Assembly: GCA_027577595.1 (NCBI GenBank)
Contig: JANBRJ010000060.1
Location: 41,002 to 105,001, forward strand
Reading direction: 5' to 3'
Length of the DNA: 64,000 nt
Origin: Coemansia sp. RSA 487
Taxonomy: Eukaryota > Kickxellomycota > Kickxellomycetes > Kickxellales > Kickxellaceae
Part shown: piece by piece, positions 32,366 to 43,063 of the stretch
Layout of the letters: every line of letters starts with the position of its first letter
Numbering within the stretch: the stretch's first letter is position 1
Notes under the pieces: generated by a model
The model's database searches: none
What the model saw: the letters and a program-made list of their open reading frames with translations, nothing else
Told to the model about the DNA's origin: nothing
Made by a program: the position numbers and the translations under genes

Positions 32366-34173
32366 GCAGCTGGCAATAGCACCAATTTTATTGTATAATT
32401 GAAAATGCACTTCTTTGATTCGATTCTCCCTTTTATGCTGGTAATCTACTTTATATGCAAATGTAAATTGTATCAATAGTGCACATGATATATTGTGCAA
32501 TAAATATGAAAGCATTGTTATCGCAAATAAATTATTGCGTTTTTAACCATTCACTAGTATTCGATTCAAAGAAAAAGACTCAACTATGCCAATAAAGAGC
32601 TAATTGTGTAAGAAACCCCTTTAAACAAACAAGGTAAAGCTTGAGTACTGTTGACAACGCTCGTACATTTATATCCGTCCCGCTAACCTATCTCTTTGCC
32701 AATGCTGTTATTAACGTTGTGCTACTTATTTTGTCACCCAAACTTTTCTGCTGAATATTAGCACTGTATACGCTCTATTACGGCTTTATATATTTGCTTT
32801 CATTATAAGTATATTATTTTCTTCTTAAAAATGTCGTTCGAGTCTTATACTTTTGCAAAGAGGAAGATAGCGTTGGGTCCGGAAGATCCGGGGGTAATAT
32901 TCGACGATGTCATAACAATACTTGGAGAAAAGAAGTGGATGTTGTCGGTGGCACAAGCACTTACTGGAATCCTTAGTCTATTGATGGCCCTTTTTTGGTT
33001 TCCGTTTTCTTTTGGTGTCGCTCTCTTGTCAATCGTGTCTCGCTAAGACTTATATTTGCAATTAGTGTTTGTGATTTTGCTCAGTGTCTAGCATCAGCAG
33101 CGAGTAGAACATCCCAATCTTTAGAAGCATGTCTGACAGCACAATTTTTTCTTTACACTTCGTACAGATTTGGCATATATTTATCTTCTGCAGTTGCGTT
33201 TAACTTGCAAATGATTTTCCATTGCAAGTCCCAGACACCATTACCACGCTATATTGAATATATGTACTATATTATTCCCTTCGCAGTTGCATCTATCCAT
33301 ACGTTAGTTTACGTTGCTATTTCCCCCTCTAAAGGTGTATGTGATTTGTTTTACCTTGTTCTAACTGGAACGACTACTTATATTGTTTACGCTATTTGTG
33401 TATACATGCTTATTCCGAGCATCTTTATATTCTACAATATTATTGCATCGACATCCGTCATTATCACGCTTTATCGCAAACAACGGAAGATCAGAGAGGC
33501 ATTGGAATCAGCATCGAGCAACACTCGCGAGTTTCTGGTCACACAAAAGGATACTCAGGGGCCTATTTCCTGTGCCATATCAATCAAAGAAGCGGAACAG
33601 CTCAAGGCAGCCCAAATGGTATATAGAGCATGTATTCGAATTGCCCTATATCCTTTGGCGCCAATAATCTGGTGGATTTTTATTGCGACCTTCTATATTG
33701 TCCAGTATCCAGTTACAATGACTTACAAGTCGGACATCCAGAAGATGGTTAGGATCACATACTTAACTTGGTTCGCCTATCCAGCTATGGCATTCATCAA
33801 CTTTCTTGTATTTGTTACTGATCCTGCTGTAACCAAGGTTATATCTGAAGTGCGTAAGGAGATCAGGAGGAAACTGGCAGCAAGACGGATACATGCTACA
33901 AGCAGCCACGATACCTTGGATGGTTCAGAGTACAGCATCACAAAGCTTCCAAAAGTGGCACTCTCAGAGACCTTTGGATCCGGTACGACACATGACAATA
34001 CTGGCGCAGCTAGCACTGAAAAGCAACATTTGGGAAGCAATACTTCAGCAGATAACTTTAGTTCGCTTGAGGATGGCCAGTCGATTAGCACGTCGATTCT
34101 AGATATGTACAATAAGGTTATTAGGCGTATTCGGGCTGGTGGGGATACTGATAGCTTTATGGATACACTTTAG
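32366..34173 (+). repeat. arm 2 of the 1.8-kb inverted duplication
   Basis: The reverse-orientation partner of 25226-27050. It includes about 465 bp upstream of the receptor copy and the whole frameshifted gene. The spacer between the arms is about 5.3 kb with three genes. Confidence 0.85.
32831..34173 (+). pseudogene. frameshifted second copy of the seven-transmembrane receptor gene
   Basis: Aligns end to end with the intact copy at 25226-26572. The first 55 or so codons (from ATG 32831) are in one frame; the frame then shifts at a run of T residues (32991-32996), which has six T where the intact copy has seven. Downstream, the other frame is open to the stop at 34171-34173 and keeps all remaining membrane segments and the tail, with many amino-acid changes and one deleted codon near the end (MYNKV versus MYNDKV). 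There is only this one break, so it is either a very young pseudogene or a sequencing/assembly slip at a homopolymer. A TATATA-like element precedes it near 32788. Confidence 0.75.
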
Positions 34174-34430
34174 TAGCGTTTTCTAATTTTTTTTTATCTA
34201 AACAGGTAAAAGTGCTAGATATTCATTAATTTATTGACCATTAACAATCTTACACTTTTGATTACTAACGATCAGTTAGTGAAAATATTCAACTGGATGC
34301 ACAAAAGCAGTAAGGCGCAGTGGCAAACATTCACAAGCTAATTGTATGGATTTTTATGCTCTTAGGAAAGCTACATTCAGTGGTTTTATTATGTATAATT
34401 TCATACTCATTTTCCCTAATCTGCGATTCT

Positions 34431-35472
34431 TCAACCAAACGTAGTACGGGAGGTTGTACCCATACAAACATCCCCTAACAAAAGCTGCCGTGCGCCATGG
34501 TACACATGGAGCAGCATATCCAGCCTGGGCAGCAACTGCGGGAACATGATAACCACGCTGTCCTTGCGCTCTCTAGGCAGGATAGCCATATAGTACCTGT
34601 ACTCAAAGAGCAGGATTGCCTCGTGGACAAAAAGGTCCTCGATCTGAGGTAGTTCAAAGCTGCAAACAGTGCGCAGGCCGGCCAGCGTGGTTGTCTCTGT
34701 CTGTATGCCGACGTTACGGATAACGACCAGCGACTCCTGGTACACGCGGGTGCTTGACCACAGCAAGTATACGACCATCGGCACGAATGCAAGTAGCGTG
34801 GGGCCGCCAAAGAATATATGCGCAGCCCATGATACCAGGGCGATTGCCAGAATATCACTTAGTCGCAGACCAACAGAGTCTCTCCGAACCGTGTATTCAC
34901 AAATATCAGGCGATTTCTGTTCGCACAGGAGCACAAGCCCGTCGTCGCTCTCGACCTCCATGCCGCCGGGCGGATACCCGATGAATCCAGTTGTCTCGTG
35001 CGGAATGTATGGCGTGGCGTCAGTAAGCGACCGCCGCAGCCGGCCCGAGATCGTAGGGGATGTTTGGGCACCCGGATTTCCTGCCTGCTGTGCGCCAGAA
35101 CTACCACCCTTGTTTCCCGACGAGAAAAGGCCACCTGTAAACGAAAGCTTTTGCGGCAGTTTTGACGGAAGCACTGAAGACGACGACGTGCGCTTATGTT
35201 TGCTTGCGTCGCGCAGAATACGCCAGTCCCGCGGTGGCGTAGTTGTTGTTGCTGCTATTGTTGAATCGGAGGTAAATGGCATGGAGAACGACTGCGACGA
35301 CCTATGGTGCATCGACTGGCGCGTACGCTTATCGGACGCTGGCTGCGTGCTGGTGTTCATATTGATGGTTGGTGTGTCGGTTTCGCGGCGCCGCAGAGAC
35401 GACCGCCCGATTATTGGCCACCGGTCGATGCCCAGGAACGAAGGCGATTCTTTGCTGTAATCGCTCGAAGAC

Positions 35473-35507
<35 letters not shown>

Positions 35508-35648
35508 TGGGACTGCTGCCTCCGATGATATTACTGTTGCTCGTTCTTCGCCTCTGTCTCCGCTCCACCCTGCATTCCCGTCCGTGGCCACTGGTGAGCT
35601 TTGTGGCGACGTCGATTGCTTGCTAATTACTCGCCGAAGTCTGCGCAT
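34431..35648 (-). CDS. GPI-GlcNAc transferase subunit PIG-H (Gpi15)
   Basis: 405 residues from the ATG at 35648 (MRRLRRVISKQ); the frame is open far upstream but that part is antisense to the TMEM94-like gene. The C-terminal third is the PIG-H domain: a hydrophobic hairpin (about residues 265-300, LSDILAIALVSWAAHIFFGG, then LLAFVPMVVYLLW) followed by ESLVVIRNVGIQTETTTLAG, IEDLFVHEAILLFEYRYYMAIL and a region with LPRLDMLLHVYHGARQLL. PIG-H is part of the ER complex that adds GlcNAc to phosphatidylinositol, the first step of GPI anchor synthesis. Usual PIG-H proteins are about 190-230 residues; here a disordered Ser/Arg-rich N-terminal extension of about 240 residues is added, including a run of about 12 glycines. 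Confidence 0.88.
35473..35507 (-). repeat. trinucleotide repeat encoding poly-Gly in PIG-H
   Basis: About nine CCG/GCC units on the plus strand, then CCACCACC; read on the minus strand it encodes about 12 Gly. Confidence 0.85.
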
Positions 35649-35839
35649 TCCCTTAATTTTTGAATTTGCTGGAAAATAATAAACAAGTGTACATACAAAG
35701 AGGAACCGGAAGGTGCTAAAGCGGTAAAAGAAGGGAGTGCGGAGAAGCAAGAGAGTTTTCTCTCGCACTTTCATCGGGCGATCAAGCGAGCACAAAAGTC
35801 GCTGCTTCCGCAAAAAGTTTGGCAGTAAAAAAAAGGCTA

Positions 35840-38800
35840 TTAGAGCGGAGAATGGAGCCCAAGCTTTGTTTTGAACTCGAGCTTGGCGAGCTTCTGGAGC
35901 CGCGTCCATTTCTTTTTGTCGTGGAGCTTGCACAGGTCCTGCAGAGGCAGAAGTACCACGGGTCCTGCAAACGCCAGCACATACGTGTACCAACGCACGT
36001 GCGCAACAGCGGCATCGCCAAAAGCCAGAAGCAGCGCAGCTAGCGCAAAGGTCAGAACCAGGCTGACCGCCGACCCCACCACCCACGCAACATTGCGCAC
36101 AGGCACGAACTCCAGCCATGTGCGCGTGCGGAACATCAGCGTCGACGATACGCATGCGCAGTGGAACGCAAAAGCTACCATTGCGTACGTTTGCGCGGCC
36201 AGCACCGCCCACTGGTCGCGGGGGCTCAGCAGCAGCCAGTCCTTGCGGCCCAGCACTGACGACAGATGGCCCACCTCGGGCGACCCGTCCAGCAGCTTCG
36301 CCAGCGCCGTCACGTAAACGACCAGCGTGAGAGCCACCGGCGGGAGCATGCGGATCGCCGCGTACACAGAGAACCGCGGCAAGTCGCTCATATGCGCGTG
36401 GTTCCTGAGCGGCATCGTCGACATGATGTTCTCGTCGTGCGGCGCAAACAGCAGCGTGATACCCAGCAGCGGCGCAACCACCCACAAGATCCACAGAACC
36501 ATGTATCCGGGCAGCACTGGCGGAAGCAGACACAGCGCCGCCACAAAGTTCACCCCCGCAAGCGCCAAGCACGTGCACGCAAGGAAGATCGCCGTCTGCT
36601 GCACGCACCCGACCAGCCGCCGTGCCTCGCTGATCACTTGCATCAGCATGTATAGGCTGGTGTCGTGCTGCAGGAACAGCGGGCACGGGATGCACGTGAG
36701 CGCTGCGCCCAGAGCGTACTGTGTGACAAGCGCCCCCGACGTCGAGATCGATCCGTCGTTGGCCATGTCGTGCCCCGACAGCACCGCCGACCGGAGCGCT
36801 ACGGCGCTGGCCTCGGCCGAATCGATGGCCGCCGCCGCATCGTCGCCTGGAACTGCATCCACTGGGTGCTGGGCCATTGCTGCGCCCAACGAGCCCTGCC
36901 CGCCGCCGTAGAACACGCGGTTGAAGTGCGGGATCGGCTCCACGCCAACCGCCAGGTCTGCCGCCGCAAACGTCAGCGTGTTCGAGTCCTTCAGCGCGCT
37001 GCCGATGCAGCACACCACGTCGCCATACTCCTGCGATATCTTGATCATCTCACGAGTCGACGCAGGCGTGCACTCAGCAAACAGCGAGATCTGCAGCGGA
37101 ATGTCGTCAACCTCCTCCAGGTGCTGCCGAATGTTCTCTATTCCGCGCGGCAACCGTGCTTTGATGTCATGGTCCTCGATATACCCGTCGCCTCGGATCC
37201 CATCGGTGGCAGAGCTCAGCAGGATGCACGTGTTCCAGTCCGTCTCCAGTCCAAGTCGCTCGGCAAACGCCTTGCTTTGTCGCCCGCTTGCTCTTGAAAA
37301 GTACACGAACCGGATCCCCGCAATGTCCAGATCCTCGATAAAGTCGCACACATCGGTCTTTGGGTCGTATGCAAACGTGGCCAGCCCAAGGAATATCTGC
37401 TCCGAGACCGCGTCGCGCAGCATATCTTCTTCGGAATACAGGTGCTCCAATTGTGCTTTCGAGTAGTCGAGTCCCAGCGTCTCGTCAGACCGCATGGGGC
37501 GCGAGAACTTTGCCTTGGACCGCAGCAGAGCCTTGCGCGCTTCCTCGGTCAGGTGGTCAGGCAGATCGTCCAATGAGCTGGAATGGGTCGCAGCATCCTG
37601 GCTGTCACCATCGCTGAATCCGAATCTTTCGTGACCTCCATCGGGATCGTACTGGGCAGTTTGCTCGTTAGCATCGTTTTCGTTGTTGTTGCTGCGGCTG
37701 CTGTTTACGCTGTCGGCTGTCTGGCTCTTTGAGGCAGAACGGTCTTTTACATCTGGCTCTTCGCTTAAAGTAGGCTTGTCCATTGCCACAACGAGATCTT
37801 TGTCCTTGATACCAACGGTTGTTTCTACTGGAGCAGTTTTCGATAAAACAGATGTCCCGGCGTCCTCCACGCTGCCTGTACTCTCTGCCCATACAAGGCT
37901 AGCCGAGCTCTGCTCATCCAAAGCAGCCTGGAGAGCGGCTTTGCTCAGATGCAGATCGATGAACCTGCCCTGTGCATTCGGTGTGTCCGCTGTGCTGGCT
38001 TCCCAGCCAGGCCATTTGATGGCATCGGTGTCGACGGACAGCGGGCGGTATGAGAACGCCAGACACTGGAGGTCCTGCTGCAGCGCGTTCAAGTACAGCG
38101 AGTAGTACATTGCTATCGTGTGGTCGTCGAGCGGCCGAATAGCAGATCCGTCAAAGTAGTCCAGACACATGCCCAGCACAAGATCCACGTTGCCGTCGGT
38201 CAGCATCTGTAGCGTTCCCGGCCCGTCTTCCGTCTGCATCACTGTCGACGTGAAGCTCGCTGCGCAAAACACATCCTTGGCAACCAGCGCATCGGTGGCC
38301 TCGTGGAACGGCGCAAACACGTCGATCTCTTTCAGCTTCGAGTAGCGGCTCAGATCCTCGTTGGTGAAGCCAATGGCCTTTCCGATCCGGCACAGACACG
38401 TGTCCTGCGATGGCAATACCTTCCCGTGGCGGTGCATGTGGTTGTGCCTCCGGTGCGTGACGTTCATGTTGCCCTTGCCGAGTTTGTGCGCCGACGTGCT
38501 GAGACTGCAGTCCAGCCCCAGGGGTCGCAGGCTCGGCAGGAACTTCTCCCACCCCTCGTCGATGATAAACGTCCTGATCTCTGTGCCCACCTGCTGCTCG
38601 CCCACATCAAGGATGGCATAGTCATCGCCTGCATCGGGAACCACGATTTGCTCGGGCGTGCAAAACGGCTCTGCTATCGTGCCCTCCTTGTCGATGCTGC
38701 AAATAACTGTGATGTTTCCCAGCGTCTCGGTCAAGTTGCTCGACCGCGACAGGGTGCGGAAGTCGCAGTTCCACCACAGCCACCGCATGCGGTCGATGAT

Positions 38801-40166
38801 CGCGCCAATGCCAACCGTCACGTCCTTGGTCGGCGGCAGCGCCTCCACGTCAAACTCGTCAATATTGTCCGTGTCCTCATACTCTGTTTTGCTGCGCTGC
38901 AGCGTGTCGAACAGAACCACCTCGCACGAGTTGGTGAAGATCCGCGAAACGATCCACAGCACTGGCCACAGCACTGTGCACGCAAACGGAAACATCACAT
39001 ACACGGTTTTGCCGATAATAACCTCAACACCCATTCCGTAGTGCGACTCTTGCTTGGCGCTCACCACGCCGTATATTACAATGTTGGCAATCAGCGCGGT
39101 TATGCAGAGCGCCGGCATAATACGTAGGGCGCATAGCCGGATGACCACGCGCATCTGGTTCTGCAGCACAGACCGTCCGGTACGCTGGTGATGGAGCGAG
39201 ATCTGCACTAGATGGTTGCTCAGCGGCGTGGCCCGGACGTGGAACAGTATCCTGCCGGTCAGCGTGGAATGGCCGGCCACAGACGGATCCCACGCGTTGC
39301 GGTCGCCTGATCCGCCGCTTCTCTTGGGAATGCACGCCGACGGGTGCCATGTGCGCATAGTCTCGGATGTGAACTTTTGTCCGCGGTCCAGCGTGAATTT
39401 GGTCTCCCCGTTTAGTGCCTTGTCTACCGTGCGCAGCGATATCAGGCAGGGTGCTGCCTCCCCGTACGCAAGAGCAATCGTGTCTCCCTCGACAAGCAGT
39501 AGCGTGGGCACGTCTCGCCATACGCCGTCGCGCAGCACGGTGTACGTTGTCACGGTTGGTAGTTGCGGCGTCCGAAGATCGGCGTATATGCCAGTCCATC
39601 CGCGGATCTCCTGCGAGATCGCACGCAGCCGCATGTCCAGCTCCCGCATCTCCAGCTTTGACTCGTGCACTATGACCCAGTACGTCACTAGGACCGATAC
39701 CAGAAGCAGTGCTGCCTCAACCACCGATCCAATCCCACGCGTCTGCTTCGGATCTCCTTTGGCGAGCGTGTACCCGCCATCTACCAGAAGAAGAGCAATC
39801 GTGGCGATTGTCACTCCTAGAATCGCCCACAATGACCGCGATCGTCGGTCAAAGTGCGGCGGAATCAGAACTCTTGTGTGGTCTGAGTCAAGAAGCTCCA
39901 ACAATTGACTACAGCAGACTGGATCACAATATAACCCCTGCGCACTTTAATACCTTGTAGCCTCAAGGAACCAATGCGTTCACAAGCAACGTTATCACAA
40001 CATATTGAACTTACTTTTTGGCTGCGGCTGTTGATAGACCAACCGCTGGCTTTATACTCACTGACTGTGTTTCTACATTGTCATTGTGTGCTGACGGCTT
40101 ATTAGACTCCTTTTCTTCTGCTTTGGCCGTATGCAACCTATCGTTCAGTGGTTGTGTGTCAGCCAT
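35840..40166 (-). CDS. TMEM94-like P-type ATPase-related membrane protein (two exons)
   Basis: Spliced model: exon 1 40015-40166, exon 2 35840-39908, intron gtaagt...tgtag, phase 2, giving 1406 residues. Exon 1 (MADTQPLNDRLHTAKAEEKE...) is not visible as a long frame; without it exon 2 has no ATG at its start. Layout: paired membrane segments near residues 75-145, an actuator-like domain with LLVEGDTIALAYGE, two more membrane segments (about 320-400), then NITVICSIDKEGTIAEP in the place of the P-type DKTGT motif, a long nucleotide-domain-like region and a C-terminal block of about six membrane segments. The motif keeps the Asp and Lys but not Thr-Gly-Thr in order, and the late hinge reads CCIGSALKDSNTLTFAAADLAVG, as in the animal TMEM94 (ER Mg2+ ATPase-like) family. 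An acidic, Ser-rich insert is at about 700-800. Transport activity is not shown by sequence. Confidence 0.82.
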
Positions 40167-40441
40167 GGCTTGCTTTTGAAACGAGTCGGCCTCAACGTGC
40201 TTCCTCTCAGGAATTTGTTATATTCCAATTTGGTTTAAAGTAAAAATTAGTGACAAGAGGTATCGCGGAAGAATACAAAGTAGTAAAATACAAATTGAAA
40301 TATAAAGAAAAGAAATAGCACATCAGCAATTCAGAAATCCCAAAAAAAAAAAAACAAAGCGCAAAAGACAAGATGCAAAGAAATTATCCTTCACTGGCAA
40401 AAAGTGATCTGAGATTTGTGCCACAAAAAGAAAGTCTGGTT

Positions 40442-42466
40442 TCACTTGTAATATTTTTTGACGAGTTTTTGCAAATGCTTGATACCGGCCGGCTTCTTTT
40501 TGTGGATATTTACAAGTGAGCTTTTGTTGGAGCTGCCGGTTCCCTTTGCCGATCCTGCCCCACCATGTTCTTGCTTTTGCCTCTTCCCTCTGCCGGCCTG
40601 TGTCGGCTGGTACTTGTCAGCAACAAGCTTCTCGATGTCCTCTGCGCGTAAATCGTCCATGTTTTCAGCAGTCGCAACGCTGTTGGGGCCAGGTGTTTCA
40701 TTGCCTCGCTCTATATTATTGTGCTCAGAACCCTGCGGCTGCTGTTCCTCGGCCGCGGTATCACCAGTCTGACCCTGAGGACGACCAAACTCGTCACGCG
40801 GGATTACAACTCCGTGGAAGGGACACTTGACGAGATCTCTTCGTGGACAGAGCTTTCCGCTCTTGAGTGGGGCACGACATGCCTTGATCTCACGCTTGTC
40901 TGAATCGGTCTTTGCACTGCCGGTGTGTGAATGCAAATCTTTGAAGTAAACCGTGCGCATCCGCATTCGCCTTGCAGCAGCTTCTGACACAATCGGCTCC
41001 TCGTGCGCACTTCCCAAAAAGCGGTGTCTGATTTCTAGCCCTGACGTGTTTGCGCTAATGTCGCCGCTGTTCCAGTACATCAGATCTGTGTCGTAGCTGA
41101 CGACAGGTGCAGTTTCGCGCAGCTTGTCCTCGATTGGGTTGCTGCTCTCTGGCTTTTGTTCGCTTCCGCTATTATCGCTGTTGTTATTGGAGGCAATTCC
41201 CTTTCTGGGGTGAAGCTTTGCTGGTCGGTGGCGCAGGATCTTTGGATCAACAACAGTCGGGTCAGATGCTAATCCAGACTCGCCAAGAAGTGCAAACACA
41301 GAGTTCCGTTTGCGCTTGTTTTGGACTGCGTTTGCCTTTTGATCTTTTCTGCCATTCTTTTGTCGAATGTCGGTAAATGGCACGTCCTCGAATTCGTCGT
41401 CGCTGGATTCTTCGTGCTCTTTCGGCTCCATGTACGAAAAATCAACCCCCAGATCCTTGCACTTGGAGACTATACCAGATAATCTACTGTTCAGGTGACG
41501 CACGTTTGCCTTCAGCTCGGATACACCAATGTCAATATCGTTGTCAATCTGATCCAGCCTGGCCATCCATGTATAGACCAGGGGCTGGTGAATCTGAAGA
41601 CATACTTTCAGATGATCACGGACTACATCATAAATGGCTGCGTTCTCCTCAGTCTCTTCAACGTCAAGGACCTTTTCCGGGTCAAACTCGATATGAATGG
41701 CATGCCTGTTGGCTGCCATTACAGCCATTATCTCGTCCAAATCGTCATCGTTATTATCGGTCTCATTGCGACCAATTTGAGGTTCATCCAAGTTTTGTTC
41801 AACAGGCTTGCTTTCAATGCCAAACATTTCTGCAAGATCCGGAACAAGCGCTTCGAAGCAGCTGTTCAAGCACACAAGTGTCATCTCCATCCCTCGCCTC
41901 TTGTCCAGGAAATCTGCCAAAACGGCTACCAGCGTTCGCCGCATATATTCCCGCCGATTAGCGACAAACGTCTCGTGTCTGCGCTTAATTCGCTCCGGGT
42001 CTTTCATCCTGTATGCCTTTGCGGCTGCTCTGAAATCAACATGTTCTGTGAATCTAAGGTACCTAAGCGCATAAACCAAGCGCTGGTACGCAAAGCCAAA
42101 CCGCTCAACCCACGCATACAGATACTCTGCAGTCAAAGCCTTGAGCCTCTTGGCATGGGTACTGGGCGGTGGCAGCTTTTTTTGGTAGGCGCCCATAGTC
42201 AGTGTAATAAACTGCGGCAGCTCTTCGATTACAAGCAGCCGGAACTGGTGTGACCGTTTGAATAGCTCGTTCATCGCCTGTAGCGCAGACACGCGGACCT
42301 GCGAATGGCCCTTGTGCAGTGCCTTAAAAAGCTGTGCAAACGCTTCAACTATGGTTGCCCCGCTGCGGTCGTCCCGGCACATCTGCTTGAGCTCGCTGAG
42401 CTTGTCCGTATCCAAGGACTCTAGCCCAGACGTGGTAAGCTCGGTCACAAGCGTTTCGAGCGCCAT
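40442..42466 (-). CDS. UVSSA: UV-stimulated scaffold protein A (UVSSA) homologue
   Basis: 674 residues from the ATG at 42466 (MALETLVTELTTSGLESL). The open frame continues upstream through the U1 snRNA, which is not coding. UVSSA acts in transcription-coupled nucleotide excision repair, bringing TFIIH to stalled RNA polymerase II. Features: an N-terminal VHS-like helical domain (about residues 1-150, with VSALQAMNELFKRSHQFRLLV), a middle coiled region, an acidic stretch with EHEESSDDEFEDVPF, which resembles the TFIIH-p62-binding acidic segment of human UVSSA, and the C-terminal conserved domain with a Zn-binding pattern CRAPLKSGKLCPRRDLVKCPFHG and IPRDEFGRP. The very end is Lys-rich (KHLQKLVKKYYK). 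Full-length family layout; yeasts such as S. cerevisiae lack this gene. Confidence 0.92.
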   Translation of the reverse strand: MALETLVTELTTSGLESLDTDKLSELKQMCRDDRSGATIVEAFAQLFKALHKGHSQVRVSALQAMNELFKRSHQFRLLVIEELPQFITLTMGAYQKKLPPPSTHAKRLKALTAEYLYAWVERFGFAYQRLVYALRYLRFTEHVDFRAAAKAYRMKDPERIKRRHETFVANRREYMRRTLVAVLADFLDKRRGMEMTLVCLNSCFEALVPDLAEMFGIESKPVEQNLDEPQIGRNETDNNDDDLDEIMAVMAANRHAIHIEFDPEKVLDVEETEENAAIYDVVRDHLKVCLQIHQPLVYTWMARLDQIDNDIDIGVSELKANVRHLNSRLSGIVSKCKDLGVDFSYMEPKEHEESSDDEFEDVPFTDIRQKNGRKDQKANAVQNKRKRNSVFALLGESGLASDPTVVDPKILRHRPAKLHPRKGIASNNNSDNSGSEQKPESSNPIEDKLRETAPVVSYDTDLMYWNSGDISANTSGLEIRHRFLGSAHEEPIVSEAAARRMRMRTVYFKDLHSHTGSAKTDSDKREIKACRAPLKSGKLCPRRDLVKCPFHGVVIPRDEFGRPQGQTGDTAAEEQQPQGSEHNNIERGNETPGPNSVATAENMDDLRAEDIEKLVADKYQPTQAGRGKRQKQEHGGAGSAKGTGSSNKSSLVNIHKKKPAGIKHLQKLVKKYYK

Positions 42467-42644
42467 TATTAATTCATAATGCTCATAGAATATAATAGAG
42501 TATTTTAAAAGAAGAAAAACACAGAAAAGAAAAAAAGGTGGGGGAAAGAGAACACCGCAGCTAACAGAAAGCATATGTAGCATCACGTGATCATATAATG
42601 CATAGCCCACAATACCTTGTACAACCGAGCGTAACGCCATAGGG

Positions 42645-42652
42645 TATAAATA
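42645..42652 (+). promoter_or_regulatory. TATA box of the U1 snRNA gene
   Basis: TATAAATA, 44 bp before the RNA start at 42689. This is somewhat further than in a typical protein gene, as in several fungal snRNA genes. Confidence 0.55.
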
Positions 42653-42688
42653 GCCGGACCTGGCCTGCAACCAGAGACGAGAAACCTC

Positions 42689-42847
42689 ATACTTACCTAG
42701 GCTTGGGGGCATGTGATCAAGAAGGCGTGCTCTCCAGTCGGACTGCCGGGCATTGCACAAGGTCCTGGCGGGCCTTCTGGGAATGGGTTTTTAAAACCCA
42801 TCTCCGGGCTGTAATTTTTTGATGTGGAGCCAATTCTTTTTGGCTCC
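42689..42847 (+). ncRNA. U1 spliceosomal snRNA
   Basis: About 159 nt, close to the 164 nt of human U1. The first ten bases are ATACTTACCT, the invariant 5' splice-site pairing sequence. Next comes stem-loop I with the loop TGATCAAGAAGGC (human TGATCACGAAGG, bound by U1-70K), then stem-loop II with CATTGCAC in its loop (bound by U1A), a third hairpin (ATGGGTTTT/AAAACCCAT) near 42784-42801, a Sm-type site AATTTTTTG at 42813-42821, and a final perfect hairpin GGAGCCAA/TTGGCTCC at 42826-42847. The TATA box and lack of any coding frame on this strand agree. It starts 223 bp from the UVSSA start codon, in the opposite direction. It is noteworthy because no tRNA or rRNA lies nearby. Confidence 0.95.
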
Positions 42848-43063
42848 GAAAACCATCCACACACCACCAAAACAAACCGAAAGCACACACTGGCTAGAGC
42901 TAGCACTGTAGCACATCCATCGCTAACTTATTTGCGAGAGGAGTATCTATCAAAGGATGTGCTCGCTTGGACCTGTGTTACTTCAAACTCGATGTGCCAA
43001 TTTAGATGCATTGTATGAGAGTGCTAAAAGTAAATACAAGGACTGCTATTTCTAAAAAAAGCG

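Noticed and set aside
35649-37013. The open frame upstream of PIG-H on the same strand.
   Set aside because: It is antisense-frame shadow of the TMEM94-like exon, with text full of Arg, Ala and Gly typical of GC-rich shadow frames.
42467-42760. N-terminal extension of UVSSA read through its upstream open frame.
   Set aside because: It runs through the U1 snRNA gene and is not conserved; the ATG at 42466 starts a normal VHS-like domain.
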